Below are positions 38,931 to 47,775 of a stretch of 64,000 nucleotides of DNA, piece by piece (the first letter of the stretch is position 1; the number at the start of each line of letters is the position of its first letter). The translations under genes were made by a program, and so were the position numbers. Under the pieces are notes generated by a model. That model worked only from the letters and a program-made list of their open reading frames with translations. It made no database searches and was not told the DNA's origin. This DNA is from Candidatus Nitrotoga fabula. GTDB taxonomy: Bacteria; Pseudomonadota; Gammaproteobacteria; Burkholderiales; Gallionellaceae. The DNA is taken from contig NZ_CAJNBL010000010.1 of assembly GCF_905221025.1 (NCBI RefSeq), forward strand, positions 1-64,000. Reading direction: 5' to 3'.

Positions 38931-39809
38931 TTATACTTTCGCAGCAGCGGCAACTTCTGCAGCATAATCCACGGCCACTTTTTCTATGCCTTCGCCCACC
39001 ACAAACACCTGAAAAGCATTAACCCTCGCCCCACGATTAGCCAACAATTTTTCCACCAGAATATCTGGATCCTTTACAAAGGGCTGACCAAGAAGCGTAA
39101 CTTCAGACAAGTATTTAGCAATACGTCCCTCCACCATCTTTTCAACGATATTGGCTGGCTTGCCGCTTTCTGCCGCCTGAGCGGTGTAAACCTTGCGTTC
39201 AGTATCGAGAAGATCCTGGGACACCTGATCCTTCGATACACAAATCGGCTTGCTTGCAGCAATATGCATAGCCAAATCCTTGGCCAATGCATCATCACCA
39301 CCGCTCAGATCCAGCAGCACTCCAATTTTGCTACCATGCAGATAAGTTGCCAGCTTACCTTCCGTACTGAAACGGACAAACCGGCGCACAGTGACATTCT
39401 CCCCCAGTTTCATAACCAGAGTCTTGCGTGCATCTTCCACTGTTTCTCCACCAGCCAGCACAACAGAAGCCAACGCTTCACTATCCTGCGGGTTGTTTTG
39501 TGTGGCAGCCTGGGCCACACTATTTGCAAACTCTACGAAATTATCATTTTTCGCCATGAAATCCGTTTCGCAATTCACTTCAACCAACGCACCTGTCTTT
39601 CCGTCCGCACTGATATAGGCACTCACTATACCCTCGGCAGCGACGCGCGAGGCTGCCTTGCCGGCCTTGACACCACTTTTAATGCGCAACAATTCTTCGG
39701 CTGCCTTGAAATCTCCACCAGTTTCAACAAGCGCCTTCTTACATTCCATCATACCGAGACCAGTTACCTCACGTAAATCCTTTACCATCCCTGCGGTAAT
39801 TTCCGCCAT
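38931..39809 (-). CDS. tsf: Elongation factor Ts
   Basis: Guanine-nucleotide exchange factor for EF-Tu. [20 protein letters not shown], then [13 protein letters not shown], and the central [13 protein letters not shown] motif are diagnostic. 292 residues with an AAGGAG Shine-Dalgarno. It is separated from rpsB by an intrinsic terminator-like hairpin, so its level relative to S2 may be set by read-through. Confidence 0.97.
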   Translation of the reverse strand: MAEITAGMVKDLREVTGLGMMECKKALVETGGDFKAAEELLRIKSGVKAGKAASRVAAEGIVSAYISADGKTGALVEVNCETDFMAKNDNFVEFANSVAQAATQNNPQDSEALASVVLAGGETVEDARKTLVMKLGENVTVRRFVRFSTEGKLATYLHGSKIGVLLDLSGGDDALAKDLAMHIAASKPICVSKDQVSQDLLDTERKVYTAQAAESGKPANIVEKMVEGRIAKYLSEVTLLGQPFVKDPDILVEKLLANRGARVNAFQVFVVGEGIEKVAVDYAAEVAAAAKV

Positions 39810-39833
39810 TTCCAGCTCCTTGAAAACATAACC

Positions 39834-39858
39834 AAAAAAAGGGGCTTTCGCCCCTTTT
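39834..39858 (-). terminator. Intrinsic terminator/attenuator between rpsB and tsf
   Basis: In the transcribed (minus) direction AAAAGGGGC, loop GAAA, GCCCC and then TTTTTTT: a short GC-rich stem with a stable tetraloop and a run of seven T. It lies in the 65-bp gap after rpsB. Because tsf, pyrH and the rest follow, it probably attenuates rather than fully stops transcription, similar to what is known for E. coli rpsB-tsf. Confidence 0.85.
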
Positions 39859-39874
39859 AGCCTTGCTAAAACAA

Positions 39875-40591
39875 TTACTCTGCGACTTGCGCCACAAGCT
39901 CATCAAGCGCCTGCTCTCGTCCTTCAAGAATAGCATCTGCCACTCCGCGCGCATACAAACGTATCGCCTGACTGGAATCGTCATTACCCGGGATTACATA
40001 ATCCACTCCAGATGGGGAGTGATTAGTATCCACCACACCAATCACCGGGATATCCAGTTTGCGCGACTCGACAATAGCTCCTTTTTGATAACCGACATCA
40101 ATCACAAAAATTGCAGTAGGCAAACTTTGCATGTTCTTGATCCCGCCAAGGCTGCGATCCAGCTTCTCCAGTTCCCGCTGCATCATCAAGCCTTCCTTCT
40201 TGGATAACTTCTCCATGGCTGTAGCATCCTGCATCATGGCTTCCAGATCATGAAGCCGCTTAACAGATTGCTGCACGGTCTTGAAATTAGTAAGCATACC
40301 ACCCAACCAGCGGTGATCCACATAAGGGCTGCCACAGCGAAGAGCCTCCTCTTTTATGATATCCCGGGCCTGACGCTTGGTCGCCACAAACAGTATGGTT
40401 CCCTTGTTTGCAGCAATCTTGCGCACAAACTTCAATGCGTCGTTGTACATTACAACGGTTTTTTCCAAGTTGATGATATGAATCTTGTTCCGATGGCCAA
40501 ATATGAACGGAGCCATCTTTGGATTCCAGTAGCGAGTCTGATGTCCGAAATGGACACCGGCTTCCAGCATTTGACGCATGATTACAGCCAT
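39875..40591 (-). CDS. rpsB: 30S ribosomal protein S2
   Basis: Structural protein of the small subunit. [20 protein letters not shown] and the HIINLEKTV and [20 protein letters not shown] segments are diagnostic. The start MAVIMRQML at 40591 has GGAG 8 nt upstream and gives 238 residues; the upstream frame is the leader. It is the first gene of the long block reaching down to 25204. Confidence 0.97.
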   Translation of the reverse strand: MAVIMRQMLEAGVHFGHQTRYWNPKMAPFIFGHRNKIHIINLEKTVVMYNDALKFVRKIAANKGTILFVATKRQARDIIKEEALRCGSPYVDHRWLGGMLTNFKTVQQSVKRLHDLEAMMQDATAMEKLSKKEGLMMQRELEKLDRSLGGIKNMQSLPTAIFVIDVGYQKGAIVESRKLDIPVIGVVDTNHSPSGVDYVIPGNDDSSQAIRLYARGVADAILEGREQALDELVAQVAE

Positions 40592-40724
40592 TGTTTTCTC
40601 CAAACAAACGTATAGGGTTAAATCTTCCACTTGCGAGATCGACCCTTACGGGCACCCCAATTAAGCAAGTGTGCTAATTTCCTGATATTTAAAACTTAAA
40701 ACCAAGTTAATCTAAATGAACAGG
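40592..40724 (-). promoter_or_regulatory. rpsB 5' leader, probably structured
   Basis: About 130 nt between the predicted transcription start and the rpsB ATG. On the minus strand a GGGU...ACCC pair could close a region with an inner CCC-GUAA-GGG hairpin and a GAUCU/AGAUU stem. S2 is known to repress its own mRNA through a structured leader in other proteobacteria; that this leader does the same is inference. Confidence 0.4.
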
Positions 40725-40730
40725 TCTGAT

Positions 40731-40759
40731 ATTATAACCCAAGCAGTTATTCAACTCAA
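40731..40759 (-). promoter_or_regulatory. Sigma70-type promoter for the rpsB-tsf block
   Basis: On the minus strand TTGAGT (40754-40759), a 17-nt spacer and a perfect TATAAT (40731-40736). This is one of the best promoter matches in the window and fits a strongly expressed ribosomal operon. Confidence 0.75.
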
Positions 40760-41052
40760 ACGAAGCCAGGCTGGGTCTTTATCCTCCCCAAAGCTGAAAC
40801 TATTCGACAGATCAGATTTACAAACACTGTAATGCTCTATAATTGCAAAAGTAAAATATTTTCCGGTTAACTGCCCATACATCAGAAAACCTGAAAGAAA
40901 ATCCCTGACGTGCCACTTTAGAAAATATGGCTGTTATCCATGCTCACAAGGAACAAAAGCCAGAAAAACAGCACAACAACATGTTTCCAAATTAATTATA
41001 TCTCTGAGAGGGAATTAACGATTATGAATTCTTTTATTATTGAAGGTGACAC
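40760..41052. other. Divergent spacer between rpsB promoter and sel1 gene
   Basis: About 290 bp, AT-rich, no gene seen. It should include the promoter of the downstream plus-strand sel1 gene, but no clear boxes were identified. Confidence 0.45.
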
Positions 41053-41736
41053 ATGGTAGCTGAAACACACCCCGGCCTAGCTGATGATTTCAAAGAAGGA
41101 ATAAAACTTGCCACTACCAATGATTTCATCAAGGCGGCAGAACTATTCAAACGGCTTGCCGAAAAGGGGCATGCAGAAGCACAGTTTTATCTGGGGCTTA
41201 TGTACGAGGGGGGGCGCGGAGTATCAAAGGACGACCATCAAGCTGCATTCTGGTGGGAAAAATCTGCTGAGCAGGGTAACATCCTGGCACAGAACAATCT
41301 CGGCCTCATGTACGAACAAGGCAGAGGAGTCCTGCAGGACTACAGCAAAGCAGCATACTGGTTCCTCAAGGCTGCTGAGCAGGGCGACCCTGAAGCGCAA
41401 TATACCATTGGATTCATGTATGCGAACGGTGAAGGTATTTCGCGGGACTACCTTCAGGCAATATTTTGGCTAACTAAAGCTGCAGAGCATGGAGATGTTG
41501 CAGCGCAGTTCAAGGTAGCACAACTACATCTTGGAGTTCTTTACACACCTGACAACAACGTCAAACAAGATTTTATTGAGGCCTACAAATGGTTCAAGAT
41601 TGCCAGCCTGGAAGGAGATCAGAACGCCAAGGACGGGCTGGAGGTTGCTGAATCCTACCTTGCACCATCCGCCATTGAAGAGGCACAAAGACGGGTGGAT
41701 GAGTGGATTGCAAACAGCAGGAAACAGCATCCTTAA
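41053..41736 (+). CDS. Sel1-repeat protein (cytoplasmic form)
   Basis: A 227-residue protein made of Sel1-like repeats of about 36 residues (AEAQFYLGLMYEGGRGV, then AAFWWEKSAEQG, AQNNLGLMYEQGRGV, AQYTIGFMYANGEGI), with a divergent last repeat containing AYKWFKIASLEGD and a C-terminal helix. Such repeats form solenoids for protein binding. No signal peptide is visible, unlike the convergent sel1 gene. GAAGGTGA before the ATG provides a weak ribosome-binding site. Partner unknown. Confidence 0.85.
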   Translation: MVAETHPGLADDFKEGIKLATTNDFIKAAELFKRLAEKGHAEAQFYLGLMYEGGRGVSKDDHQAAFWWEKSAEQGNILAQNNLGLMYEQGRGVLQDYSKAAYWFLKAAEQGDPEAQYTIGFMYANGEGISRDYLQAIFWLTKAAEHGDVAAQFKVAQLHLGVLYTPDNNVKQDFIEAYKWFKIASLEGDQNAKDGLEVAESYLAPSAIEEAQRRVDEWIANSRKQHP

Positions 41737-41780
41737 AAATCCACCACTATAAAGAAAAAACCGGCAGCATTCCTTAATAT

Positions 41781-41873
41781 GTAGTAGTTTCGATTTGACC
41801 CGACAGTCACTCCCGACAAATCGGGTAACCGTCAGATCGGGGGTAACCGTCAGATCGGGTTCGCGACTACTAC
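41781..41873. repeat. Compound palindromic repeat between the two sel1 genes
   Basis: Terminal inverted repeats GTAGTAGT (41781-41788) and ACTACTAC (41866-41873) enclose two direct copies of GGTAACCGTCAGATCGGG and a small CCCGACAAATCGGG palindrome. It is non-coding. It could be a small palindromic intergenic element or a structured 3' region shared by the converging transcripts. Confidence 0.75.
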
Positions 41874-41876
41874 AGA

Positions 41877-41913
41877 TAAGGTGACGTTCTAAACTGCACG
41901 ACTCGTCACCTTA
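41877..41913. terminator. Hairpin at the 3' end of the second sel1 gene
   Basis: Perfect 10-bp arms TAAGGTGACG (41877-41886) and CGTCACCTTA (41904-41913), 17-nt loop, 12 bp past the minus-strand gene. No T-run on either side. Placed between converging genes, it may work as a bidirectional transcript end. Confidence 0.45.
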
Positions 41914-41924
41914 TGCTTCCCGAT

Positions 41925-42740
41925 TTATTTGACGTGTTCCGCCCGCCATTTCCGCGCCATGGCCTGCGCCTGTTCAACTTGGGTGGCGTCCAGCTTCCAT
42001 TCGGCATGTTTCCTGTGCAGCTCAGCCTCATCTATTCCTTCTCCGGCTGCCAGGTTAAACCACATGTGCGCTTTCATCCAATCCTGTGGTACACCCTTTC
42101 CAGTTTCATACAGCAGTCCAAGTCTGTACTGCGCCTGAGCATTGCCTTGCTCGGCAGATTTAAAATACCACGAGGCTGCTTCATGAAAATCCTGTGGGAG
42201 CCCATGTCCTTTTTCATAAAGCTCGCCTAGACCATTTTGGGCAAGATGATTACCCTGATCTGCTGATTTGCGATACCACCACGCAGCTTCCTTATAATTC
42301 CGTGGCATTCCTTTCTCATGATGGTACATATAACCCAAATTGAACTGTGCACCGGAATGTCCCTTGCCTGCTGCCTGATGGTATAGCCCTGATGCCTCAG
42401 CATAGCTTTGCGGCACACCCAAACCATACTGATACAGAAGCCCAAGCGCAGACTGCCCATCGGGGTCTCCCTGCTTGGCTGCAAGCTGATACCAATCCGC
42501 CGCCTGCTTGTAGTCCTGTGGAACACCATGCCCTTTTTGATACATTACACCCAAGTTATATTGAGCATACGCATCCCCGGTAGATGCCATCTGGCGAAAT
42601 TCCTTAAGCGCAGCAGGATAATTACCTTTCTCGTACGCCTCAGTTGCATCCTGCAAATCAGCATGTGAGCTGGCACTAATTGCAAACAAGGCCACTGCCA
42701 GGAACACTCTGAATTTATTTACCATAATTGAATTGTGCAT
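41925..42740 (-). CDS. Secreted Sel1-repeat protein
   Basis: A 271-residue Sel1-repeat protein with a signal peptide (KFRVFLAVALFAISASSHA, predicted cleavage before DLQDA). After a TPR-like entry (AYEKGNYPAALKEFRQMAST) come six regular 36-residue repeats of the form AQYNLGVMYQKGHGVPQDY-KQAADWYQLAA. AGGA lies 7-10 nt before the ATG at 42740. Predicted periplasmic; probably a scaffold or adaptor. It faces the cytoplasmic sel1 gene, to which it is similar but not identical. Confidence 0.87.
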   Translation of the reverse strand: MHNSIMVNKFRVFLAVALFAISASSHADLQDATEAYEKGNYPAALKEFRQMASTGDAYAQYNLGVMYQKGHGVPQDYKQAADWYQLAAKQGDPDGQSALGLLYQYGLGVPQSYAEASGLYHQAAGKGHSGAQFNLGYMYHHEKGMPRNYKEAAWWYRKSADQGNHLAQNGLGELYEKGHGLPQDFHEAASWYFKSAEQGNAQAQYRLGLLYETGKGVPQDWMKAHMWFNLAAGEGIDEAELHRKHAEWKLDATQVEQAQAMARKWRAEHVK

Positions 42741-43127
42741 TTTCGTTCCTCGTAATTTAAGTCTATCAACTCGACAGATTCGGTTTTACCCTGCACTTTC
42801 GCTGCTACCACCTGCCAATACAACTTACCAGTTTTACTAACACCATTATTACAGTACCACTAAGCTGGAGAGGTTAATTTGATCTCTGCCAAAGCGCATC
42901 CTATCACTATCATCCTCAGCACTCAAACCCCATTCAAGCCAATAATTCCCAGTTACGCCAAATTTCCAGGTAATGCTTTCAGTTACTTGTCTTTGTACTG
43001 TTTAAATACAATTATTTTGTTACCAAACAAGCTACTGACTGCCTATATCATAAATTCACACAAAACATGATCATCAATAATGACCCTAAAATTGCTATCC
43101 CGAATATTACCAATGCAAAAAACTTGC
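42741..43127. other. Gene-free AT-rich spacer upstream of the cytochrome gene
   Basis: No credible gene; a 63-codon frame at 42879-43070 lacks a ribosome-binding site and any family pattern. The spacer separates divergent sel1 and cytochrome genes and must hold the sel1 promoter. Confidence 0.45.
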
Positions 43128-43150
43128 AAATGCAGTATATACTTGCATTT
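43128..43150. promoter_or_regulatory. Inverted repeat upstream of the cytochrome gene (possible operator)
   Basis: AAATGCA (43128-43134) and TGCATTT (43144-43150) flank GTATATACT. It sits just before a possible -10 box TAAAAT (43155-43160) and 27 bp before the ATG, where a dimeric regulator could act. The cognate regulator is unknown. Confidence 0.4.
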
Positions 43151-43176
43151 AGAATAAAATATGCTGGGAGATTGAA

Positions 43177-43491
43177 ATGTTTCAAGGATTAACATTCGTC
43201 GCGTTATTCCTCCTGTTCGGACTGAGCGGGAATATCGCTCATGGTGAAACCCAACCCCAACCGTTACCTACTGCTTCACGGGGTGAGTTATTGTATTCGA
43301 CTCATTGCATTGCCTGTCACAGCACTCAAATACATTGGCGTGAAAAAAAACTGGTTAATAACTGGGAAAGCCTGCTTTCGGAAGTACAGCGCTGGCAAGA
43401 AACCTTAATGCTCGAATGGAACAAGGATGACAACAAGGAGGTCACACGCTATCTGAATGTCATATATTATCACTATACCATAGCAGAATAA
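43177..43491 (+). CDS. Small periplasmic c-type cytochrome (one haem)
   Basis: A 104-residue protein with a signal peptide (LTFVALFLLFGLSGNIAHG) and one haem-attachment motif CIACH in GELLYSTHCIACHSTQIHW. The rest has the pattern W...LLSEVQRWQ...W...EVTRYLNVIYY seen in small cytochromes of beta- and gammaproteobacteria. No Met in the usual axial position is obvious, so the sixth ligand is uncertain. GGGAG lies 6 nt before the ATG. Redox partner unknown; the gene stands alone. Confidence 0.8.
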   Translation: MFQGLTFVALFLLFGLSGNIAHGETQPQPLPTASRGELLYSTHCIACHSTQIHWREKKLVNNWESLLSEVQRWQETLMLEWNKDDNKEVTRYLNVIYYHYTIAE

Positions 43492-44125
43492 ACGGCATAT
43501 TTTACAGAGCTCTGATCACACCTTAACCATTTTGGCTCTGCCAAAATACTATTCCTGGCAGATTTACCAGAAGCAACTGCAAAAAACCAAAAAAGTTAAG
43601 CAGATAAAATATCTGTCTCATTCATCTTTGAAGATATGCCACGCGTCATGTAAGAACCCGCATCCCTGTTATAACAAAAATGTCTGCATATAGAACGTCG
43701 ATTTAAAGATAAAATTCAGTAGCACCAAAAAGAATTTCTTCTTTACATTCTTACATTTGCAAACTTTGGATCAGAATAAACAGTACAAAAAACTTTTCTT
43801 GGCTTTCTTTTTTTGCTACTGCGTATTACCTAACATTTTAAAGCTTAGCGTTAATGAGCAACACAAAACCGAAAGATTCTAACACCTATTGCCACACTTA
43901 CTGCATACCCGGGAAATATCCAGATCAATGGCGAAAATTCAGCATAGAAAATTTGAACAAATTGACTTCAAAAATATCATCATAATTTACAAACATATGA
44001 TGTTCAAACAGGATTAATTGCCAGACCAGATTGACCGCACTCGCTTCCCCTCAAAAAAGACCGTTCCTTCTTTAAATTTTCTGGTCTCTTCTGTATAAAT
44101 AAAAACTCTTGGAATTTGCATTCAT
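43492..44125. other. 634-bp AT-rich stretch without a gene
   Basis: No reading frame, tRNA or known small RNA was recognised. It precedes hpnC and should contain its promoter; a TATAAA-like box lies about 30 bp before the hpnC ATG but without a good -35. Confidence 0.45.
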
Positions 44126-44941
44126 ATGGCCGTAAATCACTACGAAAATTTCCCTGTTGCCTCTATTCTCCTGCCCAAACCTATCAGGCATGCGGTTGAA
44201 ACCATTTATCACTTTGCCCGCCAGGCAGACGACTTCGCTGACGAGGGCAATTGGTCAAATTTGGAACGATTCAGTAAGCTTGACCATTTCCGCACTGAGC
44301 TTTTGTGCATTGCTGCAAATGAGGAACCACAAACCCCCTTGTTCCGCGAACTGGCGTTCATCATCGAAAAACATCAGCTTCCCCTGCAATTATTTCATGA
44401 CCTGCTTGATGCCTTTGCGCAAGATGTGGTCAAAAAGCGCTACGCGAATTTCGACGAAATCCTGAATTATTGTCGCCGTTCCGCCAATCCGGTCGGCAGA
44501 TTACTGTTACATCTGTATCAGGAAGCCACTCCTGTAAACCTGGCCTATTCCGATGCCATATGCTCCAGTCTGCAACTCATCAATTTTTGGCAGGATATTA
44601 TGAAAGACTACTCCATCAACCGAATCTATTTGCCACAGGACGAAATGGCGGATTTCGGGGTAACAGAAATGCATATTGCACAGTGCCGTGCAGACCAGGA
44701 ATGGCGTAATCTCATGCAATTTCAAAGTCTCCGCGCACGCAACATGCTGCAAAGCGGAACTCCGCTAGGCAGCATACTCACCGGTCGCATCGGCATGGAA
44801 ATGAGACTGATCATTGCAGGCGGCAATCGCATTCTGGACAAGCTGGAAACCGTTAAATTCGATATGTTTCACCACCGCCCTGTATTACGTCCTTTGGACT
44901 GGATTATCATGCTTGGTAAATCTGCGCCATTTGGTTTTTGA
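44126..44941 (+). CDS. hpnC: Squalene synthase HpnC (hydroxysqualene synthase)
   Basis: In the three-gene bacterial route to squalene, HpnC converts presqualene diphosphate to hydroxysqualene. The 271-residue trans-isoprenyl-diphosphate-synthase fold protein has the aspartate-rich motif ARQADDFADEG and the second, degenerate one SLQLINFWQDIMKD. ENFPVASILLP at the N-terminus is typical. No good Shine-Dalgarno is visible. First gene of the hpnCDE set; hpnD follows after 36 bp. Confidence 0.93.
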   Translation: MAVNHYENFPVASILLPKPIRHAVETIYHFARQADDFADEGNWSNLERFSKLDHFRTELLCIAANEEPQTPLFRELAFIIEKHQLPLQLFHDLLDAFAQDVVKKRYANFDEILNYCRRSANPVGRLLLHLYQEATPVNLAYSDAICSSLQLINFWQDIMKDYSINRIYLPQDEMADFGVTEMHIAQCRADQEWRNLMQFQSLRARNMLQSGTPLGSILTGRIGMEMRLIIAGGNRILDKLETVKFDMFHHRPVLRPLDWIIMLGKSAPFGF

Positions 44942-44977
44942 AGGAACAAACCAGCCAGCTACTCAGAATACGTTAAT

Positions 44978-45811
44978 ATGACACCCGATCAATACTGCAA
45001 AGACAAGGCGGCTCAAAGCGGTTCAAGTTTCTATTACAGCTTTATGTTCCTCCCCCCGGACAAACGTCGTGCAATCACTGCACTATATGCTTTTTGCCGG
45101 GAAGTAGATGATGTGGTAGACGAAAATTTGAATGCAAACGTGGCACGTGCCTCACTGGCCTGGTGGCATACCGAGGTAATTGCCATTTACAACGGGAGCC
45201 CCCAGCATCCGGTTACTCGTGCGTTGGCCCCGGTAGTCAGGCAATACCACCTGCCACAGGAACATTTTCATGAAATCATCAAGGGCATGGAAATGGATTT
45301 GCTCCCACATCAATATGCAGATTTCCCATCCCTGAAGCAGTATTGCTATCGCGTGGCATCCATAGTAGGAATACTCGCCGCCAAAATATTCGGCTATACC
45401 AACCCTGACACCCTCAAATATGCACAGGATCTGGGCCTTGCATTCCAGCTTACCAATATCATCCGCGACGTTGGAGAAGACGCCCAACGCGGACGCATCT
45501 ATCTCCCTATGGAAGAATTAAAACTTTTTGGTATAACCAGCAATGAAATTCTTCACAGGCTGGACAGTGAAAATTTTCAAAAACTCATCCAATTCCAGAT
45601 TGATCGCGCACAACATTACTATTACCAGGCATTTGCACAGCTTCCCGCTGCAGATCGCAAGGCGCAGCGCACCGGTCTTATAATGGCAGCAATTTATCAG
45701 GCAACCTTAAAAAAAATCACTGCCAGCGGATGCCCTGTACTTACTAAGCGCGTCTCACTTACGCCTCTCCGCAAGCTTTGGATCGCGTGGAAAACCTGGA
45801 TGCAGAACTAA
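44978..45811 (+). CDS. hpnD: Presqualene diphosphate synthase HpnD
   Basis: Condenses two farnesyl diphosphates to presqualene diphosphate. FYYSFMFLPPDKRRAITALY, CREVDDVVDE and LGLAFQLTNIIRDVGEDAQR followed by GRIYLP carry both Asp-rich motifs in good order. 277 residues. A 257-bp gap follows before hpnE. Confidence 0.94.
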   Translation: MTPDQYCKDKAAQSGSSFYYSFMFLPPDKRRAITALYAFCREVDDVVDENLNANVARASLAWWHTEVIAIYNGSPQHPVTRALAPVVRQYHLPQEHFHEIIKGMEMDLLPHQYADFPSLKQYCYRVASIVGILAAKIFGYTNPDTLKYAQDLGLAFQLTNIIRDVGEDAQRGRIYLPMEELKLFGITSNEILHRLDSENFQKLIQFQIDRAQHYYYQAFAQLPAADRKAQRTGLIMAAIYQATLKKITASGCPVLTKRVSLTPLRKLWIAWKTWMQN

Positions 45812-46068
45812 TTGTCTATGACTTGACCGTGAATGTTACCAGCTAAATAACTCGAACCAGGTAAACATCATTCTGCAAAATTCATGGCTTCAAATTTTAC
45901 CAGCCATACCTGCATGTACGATTTACACACCAATCCGGCACGGCAGAATTTTTGCCTGAAGGCAATACCTAACCTTATCTGGATGCAACGCCTGAATCAT
46001 CAGGAAAAACGAATAAGACCAAGGCACTGTAGCCCATTTTGACCCAGTTTAAACAGCTAACGCAAACC

Positions 46069-47415
46069 ATGAATCCAGACCATGACCGACAAAAGAAATA
46101 TCATGTCGCCATTATCGGTGGCGGATACGCCGGTATGGCGGCAGCGGTAACCCTGAGTACGGCAGGAGTACCCGTTACGGTATTTGAGACTGCCAGAACG
46201 CTCGGTGGTCGTGCCCGTGGCGTTTGGCATAAAAATACACAACTCGATAACGGCCAACATATTCTGCTGGGCAGCTATCACCATACTTTACAATTAATAG
46301 AACAGGTCGGCGGCAATATTGAACAGGACTTCCTGCGGTTGCCATTGCAATTGAAACTGCACAATAGATTCGAATTGAAAGCATGGCGTCTGCCCGCTCC
46401 CCTGCATCTTCTTGCCGGGCTTCTCGGCGCAACCGGGGTATCTTTTAACCATCGCCTGTCAGCTGCAAAATTCATGTTATCGCTGAAACGCAGCAAATTC
46501 ACCCTAGACTACGATGTCAGTGTATCGGAACTATTGCACTTCCATAACCAAAATATAAACCTGGCCAGATTTTTATGGGAACCGATCTGCATTGCAGCCC
46601 TCAACACACCAAGCCATATTGCCTCTGCAAAAGTGCTGCTGCATGTGTTGCGCGACAGTCTGGGCGGTTCGCGTAGCGATAGCGATATCCTACTGCCTCG
46701 CATCAATTTTTCTGCGCTATTTCCAGAACGAGCCGCCGAATACATCAAACATCATGGTGGAAAGATTCTCACTGCCTGCAAGGTAGATGCCATTGTTCCG
46801 CATGGCAATGAAATCGAACTCATCATTCATTCTTCGACAGCAAATCATTCCTCGCATCCGAGGATATTCAGCCATGTCATATGTGCAGCATCACCAGTGA
46901 ACGCCACGCGACTGTTAAAATCTGAACCTCAGATTGCATGCATTGCAGAGCAAATTGCTGCAATGCAACACCAGCCCATTTATACAATTTATCTGCAATA
47001 TCCTGAAAAAATTCACTTGCCCTGCCCAATGCTTGGTCTGGACAGCTGTATTGCTCAATGGCTGTTTGATCAGGGGCAGATCTCCGGACAAAATGGGCTG
47101 ATCGCTGCGGTAATCAGCGCACAAGGAAAACACCAAAAATTAACGCATGATCAGCTTGCGAAAGAGATCGTCCGCGAAATATACGAGCAATTGAATATAG
47201 CGGAAGTCCCAATATGGCAGAAAGTGATCGCAGAAAAACGAGCCACCTTCTCCTGCGTAACGAACCTGTTCCGCCCCATTCATACCACGCCTCTTGCCAA
47301 CGTACTATTGGCTGGGGACTACACAGCTGGCGACTACCCTGCCACTCTGGAAGGAGCCGTAATAAGCGGGATACGCTGCGCGGAAAAAATTACGTCCGAA
47401 ATCGGGTTCTCCTGA
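46069..47415 (+). CDS. hpnE: Hydroxysqualene dehydroxylase HpnE
   Basis: FAD-dependent amine-oxidase-fold enzyme that reduces hydroxysqualene to squalene. VAIIGGGYAGMAAAVTLS near the N-terminus is the dinucleotide-binding fold, followed by FETARTLGGRARG; the C-terminal LLAGDYTAGDYPATLEGAV is the FAD-contacting motif. ATG at 46069 gives 448 residues; an in-frame TTG at 46039 is possible. No squalene-hopene cyclase gene follows in the window. Confidence 0.92.
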   Translation: MNPDHDRQKKYHVAIIGGGYAGMAAAVTLSTAGVPVTVFETARTLGGRARGVWHKNTQLDNGQHILLGSYHHTLQLIEQVGGNIEQDFLRLPLQLKLHNRFELKAWRLPAPLHLLAGLLGATGVSFNHRLSAAKFMLSLKRSKFTLDYDVSVSELLHFHNQNINLARFLWEPICIAALNTPSHIASAKVLLHVLRDSLGGSRSDSDILLPRINFSALFPERAAEYIKHHGGKILTACKVDAIVPHGNEIELIIHSSTANHSSHPRIFSHVICAASPVNATRLLKSEPQIACIAEQIAAMQHQPIYTIYLQYPEKIHLPCPMLGLDSCIAQWLFDQGQISGQNGLIAAVISAQGKHQKLTHDQLAKEIVREIYEQLNIAEVPIWQKVIAEKRATFSCVTNLFRPIHTTPLANVLLAGDYTAGDYPATLEGAVISGIRCAEKITSEIGFS

Positions 47416-47775
47416 CAATTTTCCAGAAATTCCCTTATCCCGGAAGGCAAGAACACCGACCGATGTGAGAATATCTACTTTTCCGGCATTAACGATCGTG
47501 AATTTTCGCATCCCCTGCTTCTTGACCACAATTATCAACCAAAACCGGTTTTCCGGCTCGCCCGAGACCTCCAGTTCAAGCTATCCCTATTTCATCTTCC
47601 TGGCTTTCCATTCCAGACTAAATTTCATATTCAACATTGCTCCCAGAAAATAATATCTGGTTATTCAGCGCAACCTCAACCAACCAGAAATTTTTCTGCT
47701 CTCACTCAAATAGCAAAGCACCTATCCTATCTGAACGAATGAATAACCACACCCGGGCACAGAAATGCAGCGATC
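47416..47775. other. Convergent spacer between hpnE and dnaB
   Basis: 360 bp without a recognisable gene or clear terminator; the short open frames have no ribosome-binding site or family pattern. Confidence 0.45.

Noticed and set aside
42879-43070. 63-codon frame as a small membrane protein
   Set aside because: No start signal and no conserved pattern; it lies in the divergent promoter region.
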